Below, in pieces: positions 1 to 10,589 of a DNA stretch of 64,000 bases. The DNA is taken from contig JAAKBF010000062.1 in assembly GCA_012656075.1 (NCBI GenBank), positions 124,001 through 188,000 on the forward strand, read 5' to 3'. The translations under genes were made by a program, and so were the position numbers. This stretch comes from Phytophthora hibernalis. Its lineage: Eukaryota; Oomycota; Peronosporomycetes; Peronosporales; Peronosporaceae. Below the pieces are notes generated by a model. It saw only the letters and a list, made by a program, of their open reading frames with translations. It was not told where the DNA came from and ran no database searches. Position 1 is the first letter of the stretch. Each line of letters starts with the position of its first letter.

Positions 1-402
1 CGTCGTGTATAGATTTGAGGCCCATTGCCACGTCAGCATGTACTACAAGGTGCTTCACCAAAACAGAGAGATCAGATACAGTGCACCCTTGATCATCGTT
101 TTTCTGTAGGTTTGCACGCAAATTGCGCTCTTCAATGGAGCTTGTCATCTTATCGCGAATTTTAGCTACACGCTTTGAGTCCGATAGAGAACTCGTAAAG
201 CGCTCGTGAAGCATGTAAAAAACGTGAAAATACCCCAAACCAGTTGACAATACTAAAAGCCATCAACCGCACGAGCTTTGCCACTTTTCTTGGTCTGTAA
301 AAAGATGGAGAAAGCTGTTAGTAGTGAGTAGAAATTCTTCATAGAAAAGCTAGATTCCTGGGAGAGAGTACTATGCATTGTATCTAAGCTGTCACTTGCC
401 AT
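1..402 (-). CDS. Partial unknown protein at left edge
   Basis: A minus-strand coding segment runs off the left edge. It starts at the ATG at 402-400 (MASDSLDTM). Its reading frame breaks near 255, by a short intron or a base error, and then stays open to base 1. The visible part has a hydrophobic stretch (residues about 22-36) and, after the break, a second one (LVLSTGLGYFHVFYML) followed by a charged helix-like segment. This suggests a small membrane or membrane-associated protein. I recognise no family. The evidence is open frame and plausible composition only. Confidence 0.4.
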
Positions 403-766
403 ATCGACTGATACGAGGAACCTGTTTTCCGCGCGGGCTCGATGTCCCCAGCGGGACGGTAGGCCAAGAGCTCGCCGCAGTGCCCAACGCATCATACCCA
501 ACTCAACTGCTCAAATATAAACGACTTGTGGCTCTTTACCTTGCAGCTCGGGGTTTCCTGCTAGTTTTAGTGGCGTGGCACTTCGATGTTGAGCGAAATT
601 GGACTTATCGAATAATTGTGAGAACAGCTTAAATTTTGTTTAATGTATTACAGTGTAATAAGATTTCACGGAAATAAGAATAAGTTGGAAAAAAATAACC
701 TAGCCCTAACGATGGTGCCATTGTCTAACCGTTGAAAATTGGTTAATAGAGGCACATCCAGATTGC

Positions 767-784
767 TATTTTAATATTAAAATA
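767..784. repeat. 18 bp perfect AT palindrome
   Basis: TATTTTAATATTAAAATA reads the same on both strands. It lies about 240 bp upstream of the RCC1/BTB start codon. An AT palindrome of this size can occur by chance in AT-rich DNA. Confidence 0.7.
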
Positions 785-855
785 TTGGCTGACAACACCA
801 AAGCTGGCGTAATAGGGATCGGGTCTCCTGCATAATAAAGCTTATCCTTCATTTT

Positions 856-942
856 AATTTCTTCAATGTGGCCAAAACGTGACCCCACAAAAATATTAAA
901 ATAAATTTTGTGTGGTCACCTCTTGGTCACATCGAAGAAATT
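856..942. repeat. Imperfect inverted repeat, 37-nt arms
   Basis: Arms 856-892 and 906-942 pair at about 31 of 37 positions around a 13-nt AT-rich loop. Substitutions are spread along the arms. It could be a solo miniature inverted-repeat element or a transcribed hairpin. It sits 77 bp upstream of the RCC1/BTB start codon. Confidence 0.75.
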
Positions 943-1018
943 ATTTTAATCTACCCTAACCCTACGCATAAAACCGAGGTTTTGGGAGCACAAATTTCAA
1001 ACCGAAAGCGATCTATCC

Positions 1019-3861
1019 ATGGCGACGAACCACCTGCTCGCGACGCCTTCCTTCGCGTTGCCCCTGGACGAATCTAGCGACGATGAAGGCGGCGCGGGTG
1101 GGCGTGAAGGCGTCTACAGCTTTGGACAGGTGCGAGAACTGCAAATAAAACAGCAGAAAAGCTACGATTTTGCATGAATCTTACCGTCATAATGTGTTAC
1201 ATTATGGCAACATTGTGGCGTCTAGAACACGTACGGGAGCTGGCGCTAGGCGACATCATCAGCCGCAGCAAACCCACGCGCGTAGACCTCGGAAGCAGCA
1301 ACAAAGGCAAGCGCGTGGTGGATGTGGCCTGCGGGAACGAGCAGACTGCCATTCTGTTGGGTGGGTTTCGTGACTTTTTGCAATGTGATGCTGCATGATA
1401 CCGACCAACGTGCAATTGGGACTTCATTTTGCACTGGTTGTGACAGAGGATGGAGACGTGTACACGTGCGGGTATAACGACAGGTACGTTGGTGTCATTG
1501 CTGATTTTGATAACTCACTGCAATCGATCCATTGACCTTGACACTTGTTCGTTGCAGTGGGCAATGTGCAATCGGCACGACGGAGCGGGTGCCGAGGCTC
1601 CGATTCTCGCCGGGGCTTAGCTCCAATCGTACTGTGAGGATTTTTTCAGGCAATGGAAGTGAACACCTTGCAGCGCTTAGTGGTAAGGAACCCAATCCTT
1701 CGTTGAATGATACCGCTCTTACTCGAGACCTAATGCGGCGTGTGCGTCTTGATGGTGGTTTTGCATAGCAAATGGGAACTTGTACACGGTCGGATTCAAC
1801 ATGCGCGGTCAGCTGGGACTTGGAACATCGACTACCGTGACGGAGGCGACGCTGGTGGAAGCACTCAAAGGCAAGCGTACGGCTGATGTGGGTTGCAGCT
1901 ACTTCCACACTGCGATCGTAGTGGACAACGGCGAGTTGTATACGTGCGGCTGCAATGACTATGGCCAGCTTGGCTCGGGCGACCACAATGGCCAGCTAGT
2001 GCCTCGGCCGGTTGACTACTTCTTTCGGCGCTCCGTTTTAGCGGTTGCGTGTGGACAGCATTACACAGTGGCATCCCTCCGTACGTGCTGTATTAGAAAG
2101 GGTTTGTTTCGATGCACCCGAGGAGCTCACGCATTTTCTTGAAATCCAGGAGATGGCGGTGTCGTGGCTTTCGGGAAAATGATCATGGGCAACTCGGGCT
2201 GGACAGCGCCTCCGAGCCGGTATTGGAGCCTACACGTCTAGCGCCGCCTTTAGATAGAGCAATGGTGCCCCAACTTTCATGTGGGTACCACCACACTGCT
2301 GTTGTCACGGAGGGTGGCGCTTTGTACACTTTCGGCCGCAATGACTATGGTCAACTTGGTCTGGGGCACAAACTACACATGGCGCGTCCAACGGTCTGTC
2401 GAAGACTAAAATATTTGCTGCCTCCGTGGCCGATACGACCTAACAGCACATTGTATGTGTTTTGAATGTATTCTGTAGCCTGTGGACAGCTTGTCGCGTA
2501 TGAGGATCACCCAGGTCGCGTGTGGTTGCTATCACACACTTGCGCTCTCAGATGACGGCAAGGTGTATCCATTTGGCCGTAATAATCACGGCCAACTCGG
2601 GCTAGAAACTTTTGTGGACTGCTCAAGCCCTCAACTTATCTCAGCGCTGCGAAACAAAAAGGTTATCAAGGTATGTATTGATGGAGATTTATCCGTGGCG
2701 GGTCTTCAAATGCACTAAATTCATTTCCGGTTCATGTGTGTCGTTTGTCCGGCAATTAGGTTGCGGCTGGGTTTTACCACTCAGTATGTTTTGTTGGAGT
2801 TGGAACACCTGAAGGCGAGACTCCTGCAACAAAAGGACCCGGAACACTAAGTGGGGACTTGCGTAAGATGCTCAACAACTCAACTCGAAGCGATGTCACC
2901 TTTGTTGTGGAAGGGCGTCCACTGTTCGCGCATAGTTGCATTTTGGTAGCTCGTTGTGAGCCGCTTGAAAAAATGCTGGACGGTCGAATGAAAGACGGGT
3001 CACTACCAGAAATCGTCATCCCCGAGTGTTCGGTGCGTGTGGCGTTGTGGTTGACGGGTATTATGAGTATTGTGTTCCTTGTTCGCCAGATTTAATCGTG
3101 CTTTATGTATCTGGTATGCTGGGGTAGAATGACGTCTTTGCAGCGTTTTTAGAGTTTCTTTACACTGATCGAGTGGCTGCATTAGCATTACACGACTTGA
3201 CGGCAGGTACGAAGTCTACACATATCGATGGCGTCGTGGCAAACTTGTGATCGTTTGTTACGGTTTTTTCGTACGACTGATATGTATGTGGTTTAGATTT
3301 TGCTCTCGAGCTGCACGCGCTGGCTGACCAATATCTAGTCACAAGCCTTCGAAGGTTTGCCAAGTTGATCCAAAATGTTGCTTGACAGTTGACGCAAGCG
3401 AACTGATTCTTTTTGATTCACCTTACGGCAGCACGTGTGAGAATTCTTTGCTGCAGATTTTGTCCGTGGACAATGTCGTCATCGTCATGGAGGTTGTACT
3501 TCTCCTTCACAATTTTCGTGAATTTGTTGCTCATTTGTCTCCTTTCGTTCTATCTTCTTATGCAGTCCGCACACTTTCGCAACGCGTACACACTCAAAAA
3601 GCGCTGCCTTGGCTTCATCTTGGACCACTTCGCCCGCGTCATAGCGACACAGGTGCGTTGTTGTTTTTTTCCTTCGGTCCCTATATCTGTTTAATCTGGT
3701 CTCAATGCGGATGGTGTTTACACGCACGATAGTCTTTCGTTGGACTTCCACAAGAATTACTCCAAGAGGTGCTTCTGTTAGCTTCACACCAAGGAGTGTC
3801 AATTCCCAACCAGACCAATACTGGTGGTATAGCGTGCAGTGAATATCTGCGCGATCGCTAA
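1019..3861 (+). CDS. RCC1-repeat protein with BTB/POZ domain (RCBTB-like)
   Basis: A multi-exon gene starting at ATG 1019 (MATNHLLATPSF), with stop TAA at 3859-3861. The first two thirds are RCC1 beta-propeller blades, shown by repeated GQLGLG-type turns and VACGxxHT motifs (for example DYGQLGLG near 2350 and NNHGQLGL near 2585). A BTB/POZ domain follows from about 2890 (SDVTFVVEGRPLFAHS, then an exon with FLEFLYTDRV near 3140) and a BACK-like tail (CLGFILDHFARV near 3610). The order matches RCBTB1/2, which are likely cullin-3 substrate adaptors; that role is inferred from the family. Exons are joined by introns of roughly 50-90 bp. One G appears to be missing from GGG at 1235-1237: restoring the frame gives the blade motif NTYGELALGD. 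Exact exon ends in the BACK part (3360-3780) are uncertain. Confidence 0.85.
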
Positions 3862-3871
3862 TATGTAAACG

Positions 3872-4879
3872 TTGCTAGGTGACTGTATTGCAGTGGTAAA
3901 TGCTGTTTCTGCTGCAAATAATGGAGAAACTGCAGTTGCAATAGCGTCACTTCCTCACCCAGTATTTGCACCACCCAAGGCGCGGCTGCTGTTTGCAACG
4001 AAAATCTTCTCTAAGAAGATGCTGCAGACTCAAAGACTACTGCGCGGAGCCGGTGATAGAAGAAGATGGTGGAGAGGACACGGTACCAATGAGGATGCGG
4101 ATGGTGGCGGCTTTTGACTGAGTGCAAGACGAGATTGAAATTATGCGGTCGCTCTATCCATCGCAAGATTGTGCTGCTGCTTGAGGTCATTGAGGCCGAC
4201 GACAGCGACAAGCTCTACATGGTGCTGGAGTACATGGCGTGCGGGTATCGACCAGATACCAAGGACTTTTTCAGTCGGACCACGGGAGGCACACTGTCAG
4301 AGGAGCTGTGTCTGATGTCTTCGTTGGTATGCAATACCTGCATCAAGGTGAGCATAATGCTGCAGATACGCGGTGGTGTAGTTTACGTTTTGTGACTAAA
4401 ATATTGTTGCTGTGTCTGCTGATTTTTTCGATGCTCTTAGCCGGATGACATACTTCTCAACGACACAGGGCGCTGCCACATCAGCGATTTATACTTCGAA
4501 GTACTACTGAATCCGCATTGTTGTCGGATACGGTGGGGACCTATCAGTTCTTGGCACCAGAGTGCTGCTCCGGTGAAGCGTACGATCCGTTCAAGGTGGA
4601 CGTATGGGCGGTCGGGGTCGTACTCTTCATTTTTCTGTTTGGGAGGCTACCTTTCGCGTCAGAGAGCACCCGGGAACTCTTTGAGGAGATCATTCGCGCA
4701 GAAATTGTGTTGCCTACGCTGGAAGTATCGGATCGCGAGTTGCCACTTTCCCCCGAGGGTCATGACTTGCTACGTCGATTGCTACAAAAGACCCCGAGCA
4801 GCGGATTACGATTGACCAGGCCCTTGGACATCCGTGGTTCTCTCAAGATGAAGAAGACGAAGAACCGCTCTCGTTTTGA
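3872..4879 (+). pseudogene. Decayed CAMK/CaMKK-like protein kinase
   Basis: Fragments of a serine/threonine kinase appear in order but in different frames: the VAIK-type lysine (FATKIFSKKML near 4000), helix C (DEIEIMRSL near 4128), the hinge (KLYMVLEYM near 4210), GMQYLHQ near 4328, PDDILLND near 4440, the APE segment (GTYQFLAPECCSGEAYDP near 4540), DVWAVGVVLF near 4600 and the C-lobe end QRITIDQALGHPWF near 4800. At least five frame changes are needed to join them. Three parts are absent in any frame: the glycine loop, the HRDxK catalytic loop and an intact DFG (only SDLYF remains at 4485-4497). Some shifts could be base-run errors, but loss of both HRD and DFG cannot, so this is most likely a dead gene. 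A 12-bp palindrome (4492-4503) sits exactly where DFG should be. Confidence 0.7.
4492..4503. repeat. TACTTCGAAGTA palindrome, copy 1
   Basis: A 12-bp perfect palindrome inside the kinase remnant at the lost DFG site. Exact copies lie at 14381-14392, 49762-49773 and 51399-51410; one-mismatch copies at 24199 and 55199. Confidence 0.9.
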
Positions 4880-5268
4880 TGAGCGTCTCTTTCGACAGCG
4901 TCGGCATGGTAAACAACGACAATGTGTCATGCAGCAATGCCTCCAGCAGTGCCCTAGTTTTATGTACACGGTCTAGTGGCAGCTTCTTTCGTCCATTGTC
5001 TCCCCAGTTTTAGGCCAGCAGTATGCTAGCAAAGACCTCGCTACAAAGGCAAAGAAATACTTCAGTGGTACCAGAACAACAGTTAGACCACAAAAGCTGA
5101 GCAGGTACGTACTAAAACTTACCTTCTGGTGATGTCGAGCGCTTGTTCTCGTCGCGTGAAGGCAGCCGTACGGTAAAATGTTTGTACAGTACTACTACAT
5201 GTACGAGCGTGTTCATGAGATCAAGAATTTTGTGTTAACAAAACTCTGTTTAGAGGTGATCTATTCAA
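4880..5268. other. Intergenic
   Basis: No gene seen. It contains one TACATGTA motif at 5196-5203. It separates the 3-prime end of the kinase remnant from the 3-prime end of the E2 gene. Confidence 0.6.
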
Positions 5269-6961
5269 TCAACTCATTTCCGTCAGCATACTGACTGGTG
5301 TCTCTAAGTATCCCTTCCATTGGTTTGAGAAGCGAGCCATTGTCGCTCCATCGATCACACGGTGGTCGCCGCTCCACGACACGTTCATCAGACGCACCGG
5401 TTCAACGTTACCCTCTGCATCGTACCGGGGAGTTTCTGGATCTGGCCAATGGCTCCGATGGCCACCTGGGGGACCATGAGGACGGGGCTCATGTACGTTC
5501 CACCAATGCTTCCGATGTTGGAGATTCTGTTCAACCCAACCAAACCACGTGAGAATCGATTCATGAAAAATAAGCGTCAGACGAGAGCAAGACACGAATA
5601 CGTACGAGAATGTGCCCCCGGTTAGATCACCGGGTGCAAGTTTGCCCGCTACAGCAAGTTGCTGCAGGCGGTTCAGATCTTCAGCGATCTCAAACACGCT
5701 CTTCGACTGTAGAAAAACGAAAACAACGGATTCAGCACTGCACTCGAAAACTAAGCAGCAAACATGTACGGAAAGACATACCTCAACGTTCTTGACGTTT
5801 GGCACAATAAGACCTGTGGGTGTGTCCATCGCCACCGAAATGTTGTGCGCGGCGACTAGCGTGATCTCCGTCTCGCTTTCGTTAACGGTCGCGTTCAGCA
5901 CGGGGTGGTGCTTCAAAGCGAGCGATGCAGCCTTAATGATGAAAGGCATGAACGAAAGCTTCACACCACGGGACTCAGCGAGAGGCTTCAACTCTTTCCG
6001 AGATCGTACAAGGCATCCATTTGAATCTACAGCAGCCAGAGTTAGTTAACCGAGTACACACCAGTACCCACTCAAACAGCACAAGCACCTTACCTCGTCA
6101 GCATATCCAAAGTGGGGATCCGCAGCGCCGCGTTCATCGACTTGGCCATCATCTTCTGGATAGCTGTAACCACCAAACACAATCATCAATTAGAACATTT
6201 GAGCATCACAAGCAACCATCCAGAAGGCACTTACGTGTCAACGGCACCACCGTGTCTTGCTGCAAGTACGTCGCATTGGATCCGTCCACTGCAGGAGCCT
6301 TCACAGCAGCTATAACCTGACCCGCAGGTTTGGGCGGGTGTGCAGCCAGCACCCTGATATACTCCAGCAGATCTTCCTTGAGGATGCGACCTTGCGGTCC
6401 CGATCCTTCCACGTCGTGCAAGTCAATGCTGTGCTCTCTCGCCAGTCGACGCACGGACGGCGACGTCAACAGCTTCTCGTCACTCTCCCGACGAACAGCA
6501 ACAGGAGCAGGTGTGGGTGCAGCAGCCACCGGTGTAGGAGCTGGTACAGCAACAGCAACTGGCTCCTTAACAATTGGTTTACGAGCGATGGGAGCTCCTG
6601 GCGCCTTCTTCTTGCCGCCTTGCACCGTCGCAGCAGTGGCGTCGTCCACGTCGATGTCGATGAGCGTGGAGCCCACCTTGGCCATGTCTCCCACGTCGTA
6701 GTGCACCTTGGTGACGACGCCGTCGTAGCGACTCGTGATCTCCACCGTGGCCTTGTCGCTCTGCACCTCGCACACATTCTGGAACTGCTTGACCTCGTCG
6801 CCGCTCTTGACGAACCACTGCAGCACTTCCACCTCGGCGATGCCTTCTCCAATGTCTGCCAACTTGAATGGAACCTCAGGGAATGTAGCCATTGCGCTGG
6901 CGTGGAAACCGCGACGCCTGACGGCCAGTCGTTGACCCAGACGCAGCAACGAAGAACTCAT
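5269..6961 (-). CDS. DBT: Branched-chain 2-oxoacid dehydrogenase E2 (dihydrolipoyl transacylase)
   Basis: Transfers the branched-chain acyl group to CoA in the mitochondrial BCKDH complex. In order: an Arg-rich mitochondrial leader (MSSSLLRLGQRLAVRRRGF), a lipoyl domain with the lipoylation site EVQSDKATVEITSRYDG, a Pro/Ala linker, a peripheral-subunit-binding domain (SPSVRRLAREHSIDL) and a catalytic domain ending in the active-site signature SWSGDHRVIDGA. Five exons; introns lie near 6181-6233, 6032-6093, 5707-5782 and 5527-5607. The start is the ATG at 6961-6959; a longer frame upstream begins only with TTG. Three single-base losses break the catalytic domain: G-run 6114-6117 (motif HFGYADE), near 5999-6001, and G-run 5427-5430. 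Each restores canonical sequence with one base added, so I treat them as sequence errors. The E1-beta subunit of the same complex is 2.3 kb away. Confidence 0.9.
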
Positions 6962-7230
6962 GTTACCACTTGGACGCAAATTCGGAAATGAACTCAAACG
7001 GCGCGATGTTGCAGTGGTTCGAATTGGGTCGACAGGGAATAGGGATAGTTGCCGAGGATTAGGTCGGGAGGGGCGACATCTTTATTTTTGACACCACTAT
7101 CGGATACGTTGAAGGTAGTTGTCATCTTGTCGCTGTACATGCACTAGCATCTGCATTTCCTGTCCCAGGAGTCGTTATTGTAACTCATATTCCCTTTTTC
7201 CTGCTTCCCGAAGTGTATCAAGACAACGAG

Positions 7231-8889
7231 ATGACTATTCCGGTTCAAGACCTGCTTTTCTTGGGTTTGGATTGCTCCACGCAGAGTATGTCGGCGGTGG
7301 TTGTGGACGTCAGTGGTCACGTGGTGTACGAGAGCTCCTTCCGCTTTGATGAGCGCTTCCCGCAGTATGGTACGGACAACGGTGTACTCCGTGAGAAGGA
7401 GAACGAGGTGGTGATCCCCTCGCTCATGTTGGTCGAGTCACTGGACGCCATCATGCAGGACTTGGCCAAGAGTTCGGTGGATGTAACCAAGATCAAGAGC
7501 GTCAGCGGTAGTGCACAGCAACACGCGTCCGTGTTCTGGGGCAAGGATTTCACTGCGTGGCTGCTTGGACACCGCTGCAGAGTCTGGTGTTGCATTAGTG
7601 GAGACAATGAAGTCTGCCTTCTGCCTCCCCAACGGTCCGAGTTGGATGGACAGCTCAACGACACGCTATTGCTCGGAGCTGGAAGCTGCGGTTGGTGGAG
7701 CTGACCGTGTCGCTGAGATCAGCGGTTCTCGAGCGTACGAACGCTTCACGGGCAACCAGATTGCAAAGCGGATTCACGAGGACCCAGAGTTTCTGGAAAA
7801 GTGTGGACGGATTGCTCTGGTCTCGTCAATGTTGACGTCGCTGCTTTGCGGTGACTACACTCCTATCGACGACAGCGATGGCTCGGGTATGAACCTGCTG
7901 GATGTGCGTGAAAGGGTGTGGTCACCGGAGCTTTGAAGGCTACAGCTAAGTACAGCAGTTCTGTTGACGCACCGAAGAAATTGGAGGAAGCGTTGGGCTC
8001 GCAGGTTTCAAGAGCGTACTCGTCGGTGGGTGTTATTCATGCCTACTTCCAGAAGAAGTACGGCTTTGGCGTTGATTGCAAGGTGATTCCATTCTCTGGG
8101 GACAATCCGTGCACGCTCGCGGGCATCGGTCTCTCTCAGCCCGGTGATGTTGGTGTTTCGCTCGGCACGTCCAGCACGCTGTTTGCAGTTGTGCCCACAG
8201 AGGCCGCCCGATTCTCCGGCACAGAAGGACACTTCTTCTGCAACCCCATTGACCCGAACACTGTCATGGCCATGATCTGCTTCAAGAACGGCGCGCTCAC
8301 GCGTCAGGAAGTCCGCGATCGTCGCGCTGGTGCGTCGTGGGAAAAATTTGAGGAACTGATGCACTCCACCATGGCTGGCAATGGAGGCACCACGGCGTTC
8401 TACTACCAGGACCCGGAAATCACTCCTTCGACGCTCAAAGCCGGCGTTGTCGGCTTTGACGCCAGCGGTGCCCGCACCGACATCTCGCTTGCACCTGCTG
8501 AAGTGGAAGTGCGTGCAGTGGTGGAAAGCCAATTCCTGTCACTGCGTTTGCACGCAGAGAAGCTTGGAGTGAACAAACCACAGCGTCTTATCGTGGTCGG
8601 TGGTGCTTCCGAGAACCAGTGCATGCTACAAGTGCTGGCGAACGTGTTCAACGCACCCGTGTACCGTCTCACTTGCGCTTCCAACTCGGCCGCACTGGGT
8701 GGAGCCTTCCGTGCCCGCCACGGGTTTGCTTGTGCTGGCAATGCTTCCGGATACGTGCCTTTCGATGTGAATGACAGTCTCGACTTCTCACTGAGCGCCA
8801 CACCCATCGACCAGGACGCCAAGACGTACACGAACGAGATCCCGCGCTTCGAAGGTCTGGAAACCCAAGCCGTCAGTCTTCTCAGCTAA
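7231..8889 (+). CDS. XYLB: Xylulokinase-like FGGY carbohydrate kinase
   Basis: Phosphorylates D-xylulose to xylulose 5-phosphate, feeding the pentose phosphate pathway; the sugar specificity is inferred from family resemblance. The N-terminal FGGY signature is FLGLDCSTQSMSAVVVD. Next come SGSAQQHASVFWGK, WMDSST, a segment SRAYERFTGNQIAKRI, and in the C-terminal lobe FSGDNPCTLAGIGL, SLGTSSTLF and VVGGASENQ. No intron is needed. Two frame breaks occur: an indel near 7565-7575, and one T missing from the run at 7932-7934, which otherwise gives a premature TGA after WSPEL. Both flanks align to the same family, so the gene is probably intact in the organism. It lies 269 bp from the divergent E2 gene and 329 bp upstream of E1-beta. 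Confidence 0.85.
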
Positions 8890-9218
8890 GTTGCAACTTT
8901 GACTGTTCAAAGTGAGCTCCTCCATTTCTCGTGCAGCAAATAACAAAAACTCAATGTCATCGCTATCAATACCAAAACCAACACTGCACCACCACATCAT
9001 TTTAGCGTTACGCTGTAGGTAGAGTAGGCAGATGTCATCCCTCCGTTGGATCCGCATTTCTTTCCGTACATGGTCTTCAACGTCTCCGAAATTCGCGTAC
9101 TTCATCAAAGCAATTGTTAGGATGCATGTGAAAGGTCATAGCCCGGTCTAATCAGGCTCGAAAGCTCAAGCATCTGCAGGAACACCAGTCTTAGAAATAG
9201 TTCCTTACGCTGTCACCA
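8890..9218. other. Intergenic
   Basis: About 330 bp between xylulokinase and the E1-beta start. No gene or repeat recognised; presumably the terminator of the first and the promoter of the second. Confidence 0.5.
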
Positions 9219-10515
9219 ATGTCTCTGCTGTCTTCCCGCCGTGTCTTGACGCGTCAACTGCGTCATGCTCCACTGTTGCGTGCCCTACACGTCGCCCCGC
9301 CGCTCTCCCAAGCTCAAGAGGAAGAAAATGACACTCTACCGGTGCTGGAAACGGCTCAAATGAACATGTTCACGGCCATCAACGACGCTATGCGCGTGGC
9401 AATGGACACAGACCCATCAGCTGTGCTCTTCGGTGAAGACGTGGCCTTCGGTGGCGTCTTTCGCTGCTCCGTGGACCTGCGTGAGAAGTTCGGCAGTGAC
9501 CGCGTCTTCAACTCGCCACTGTGTGAACAAGCCATTGCAGGTTTTGCAATCGGCTACGCGTCCACAGGCCGCACTGCCATCGCCGAGATCCAATTCGCCG
9601 ACTACATTTTCCCAGCTTTCGACCAGATCGTGAACGAGGCGGCCAAGTTCCGCTACCGGTCGGGCAACGAGTTCGACTGCGGGAAGCTCACGTTCCGTGC
9701 TCCGTACGGTGCTGTGGGTCATGGAGGACACTACCACTCGCAGTCACCGGAAGCCTACTTTGCACACACTCCTGGTCTCAAGGTGGTGGTGCCACGCAAT
9801 CCTATGGCGGCGAAGGGGTTGTTGTTGGCGTCTATCCGAGACCCGAACCCAGTGCTCTTCCTGGAACCCAAGGCTCTCTACCGCGCTTCTGTTGCAGAGG
9901 TGAGGTGGTTGTTGATGTGAGAAGTTGTGTTTTGCTAACTTGGGGATGTGTAGGTGCCTGTTGGAGAGTATGTGCAGAACTTGAGCGAGGCTGAGATTGT
10001 GCGGCGAGGCTCGGACGTCACGGTGGTCGGTTGGGGAGCGCAGATGCGCGTGCTGGAGGAAGCCTGCAACTATGCTGAGGATGTGGGCATCAGCTGCGAA
10101 CTCATTGACCTGCAGACGATCTTCCCTTGGGATGCTGACACAATTGAGCACTCGGTGCGCAAAACTGGACGGCTAGTCGTCAGCCACGAAGCTCCGGTAA
10201 GTTTGCGGTGAATGGCTTTGTTGTGTCGACGTCATGCTAACGGGTGAATGCATTTTCAGAAATCCGGAGGTTTTGCCGCCGAAATCTCGTCTAGTATTCA
10301 GGAGCGGTGCTTCTTGAGCTTGGAAGCACCCATTCAGCGCGTGTGCGGCTACGATACGCCCTTCCCGCTAGCGTATGAGTCGGTGAGTTCACATCGTCTG
10401 ACCTGTTTCATATAGTTAGAGAGATGAACTCACACCTTTGCCATTTGATGAACAGCACTATCTCCCGGACGCGCTGCGGAACTTCGAGGCGATCAAGAAA
10501 GTAGTGGATTACTAG
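9219..10515 (+). CDS. BCKDHB: Branched-chain 2-oxoacid dehydrogenase E1 beta subunit
   Basis: Beta half of the thiamine-diphosphate-dependent E1 decarboxylase of the BCKDH complex, in mitochondria. Four exons, 9219-9899, 9954-10196, 10260-10382 and 10456-10515, give an uninterrupted 368-residue protein. It has an Arg-rich leader (MSLLSSRRVLTRQLRH). Family motifs include VLFGEDVAFGGVFRCS, FNSPLCEQAIAGFAIG, RAPYGAVGHGGHYHSQSPE, VVVPRNPMAAKGLL, DLQTIFPWD and SHEAP. No frame break is seen, unlike most neighbours. Length and motifs match the family closely. Confidence 0.95.
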
Positions 10516-10589
10516 CCTCGCTGGCAACATCTATGATTAACGATCACCTCTTACTCCCACGTTTTCCACTTTATCCTTTTACACGACTA

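Larger units (their letters stand above)
403..1018. other. Intergenic, AT-rich, with hairpins
   Basis: No supported gene. This is the upstream region shared by the left-edge minus-strand gene and the RCC1/BTB gene. It is AT-rich after about 630 and holds an 18 bp perfect palindrome (767-784) and a large imperfect inverted repeat (856-942), annotated separately. Confidence 0.6.

Noticed and set aside
5269..6961. E2 gene as a pseudogene because of three frameshifts
   Set aside because: Each break is one base short, mostly in base runs; motifs on both sides are perfectly conserved and the same error type occurs in essential genes across the window.
6962..6997. Longer E2 start at 6997
   Set aside because: That codon is TTG; the ATG at 6961 begins a good mitochondrial leader.
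7000..7040. GGTTCGAAT stretch as a tRNA T-arm
   Set aside because: No matching acceptor, D or anticodon arms around it.
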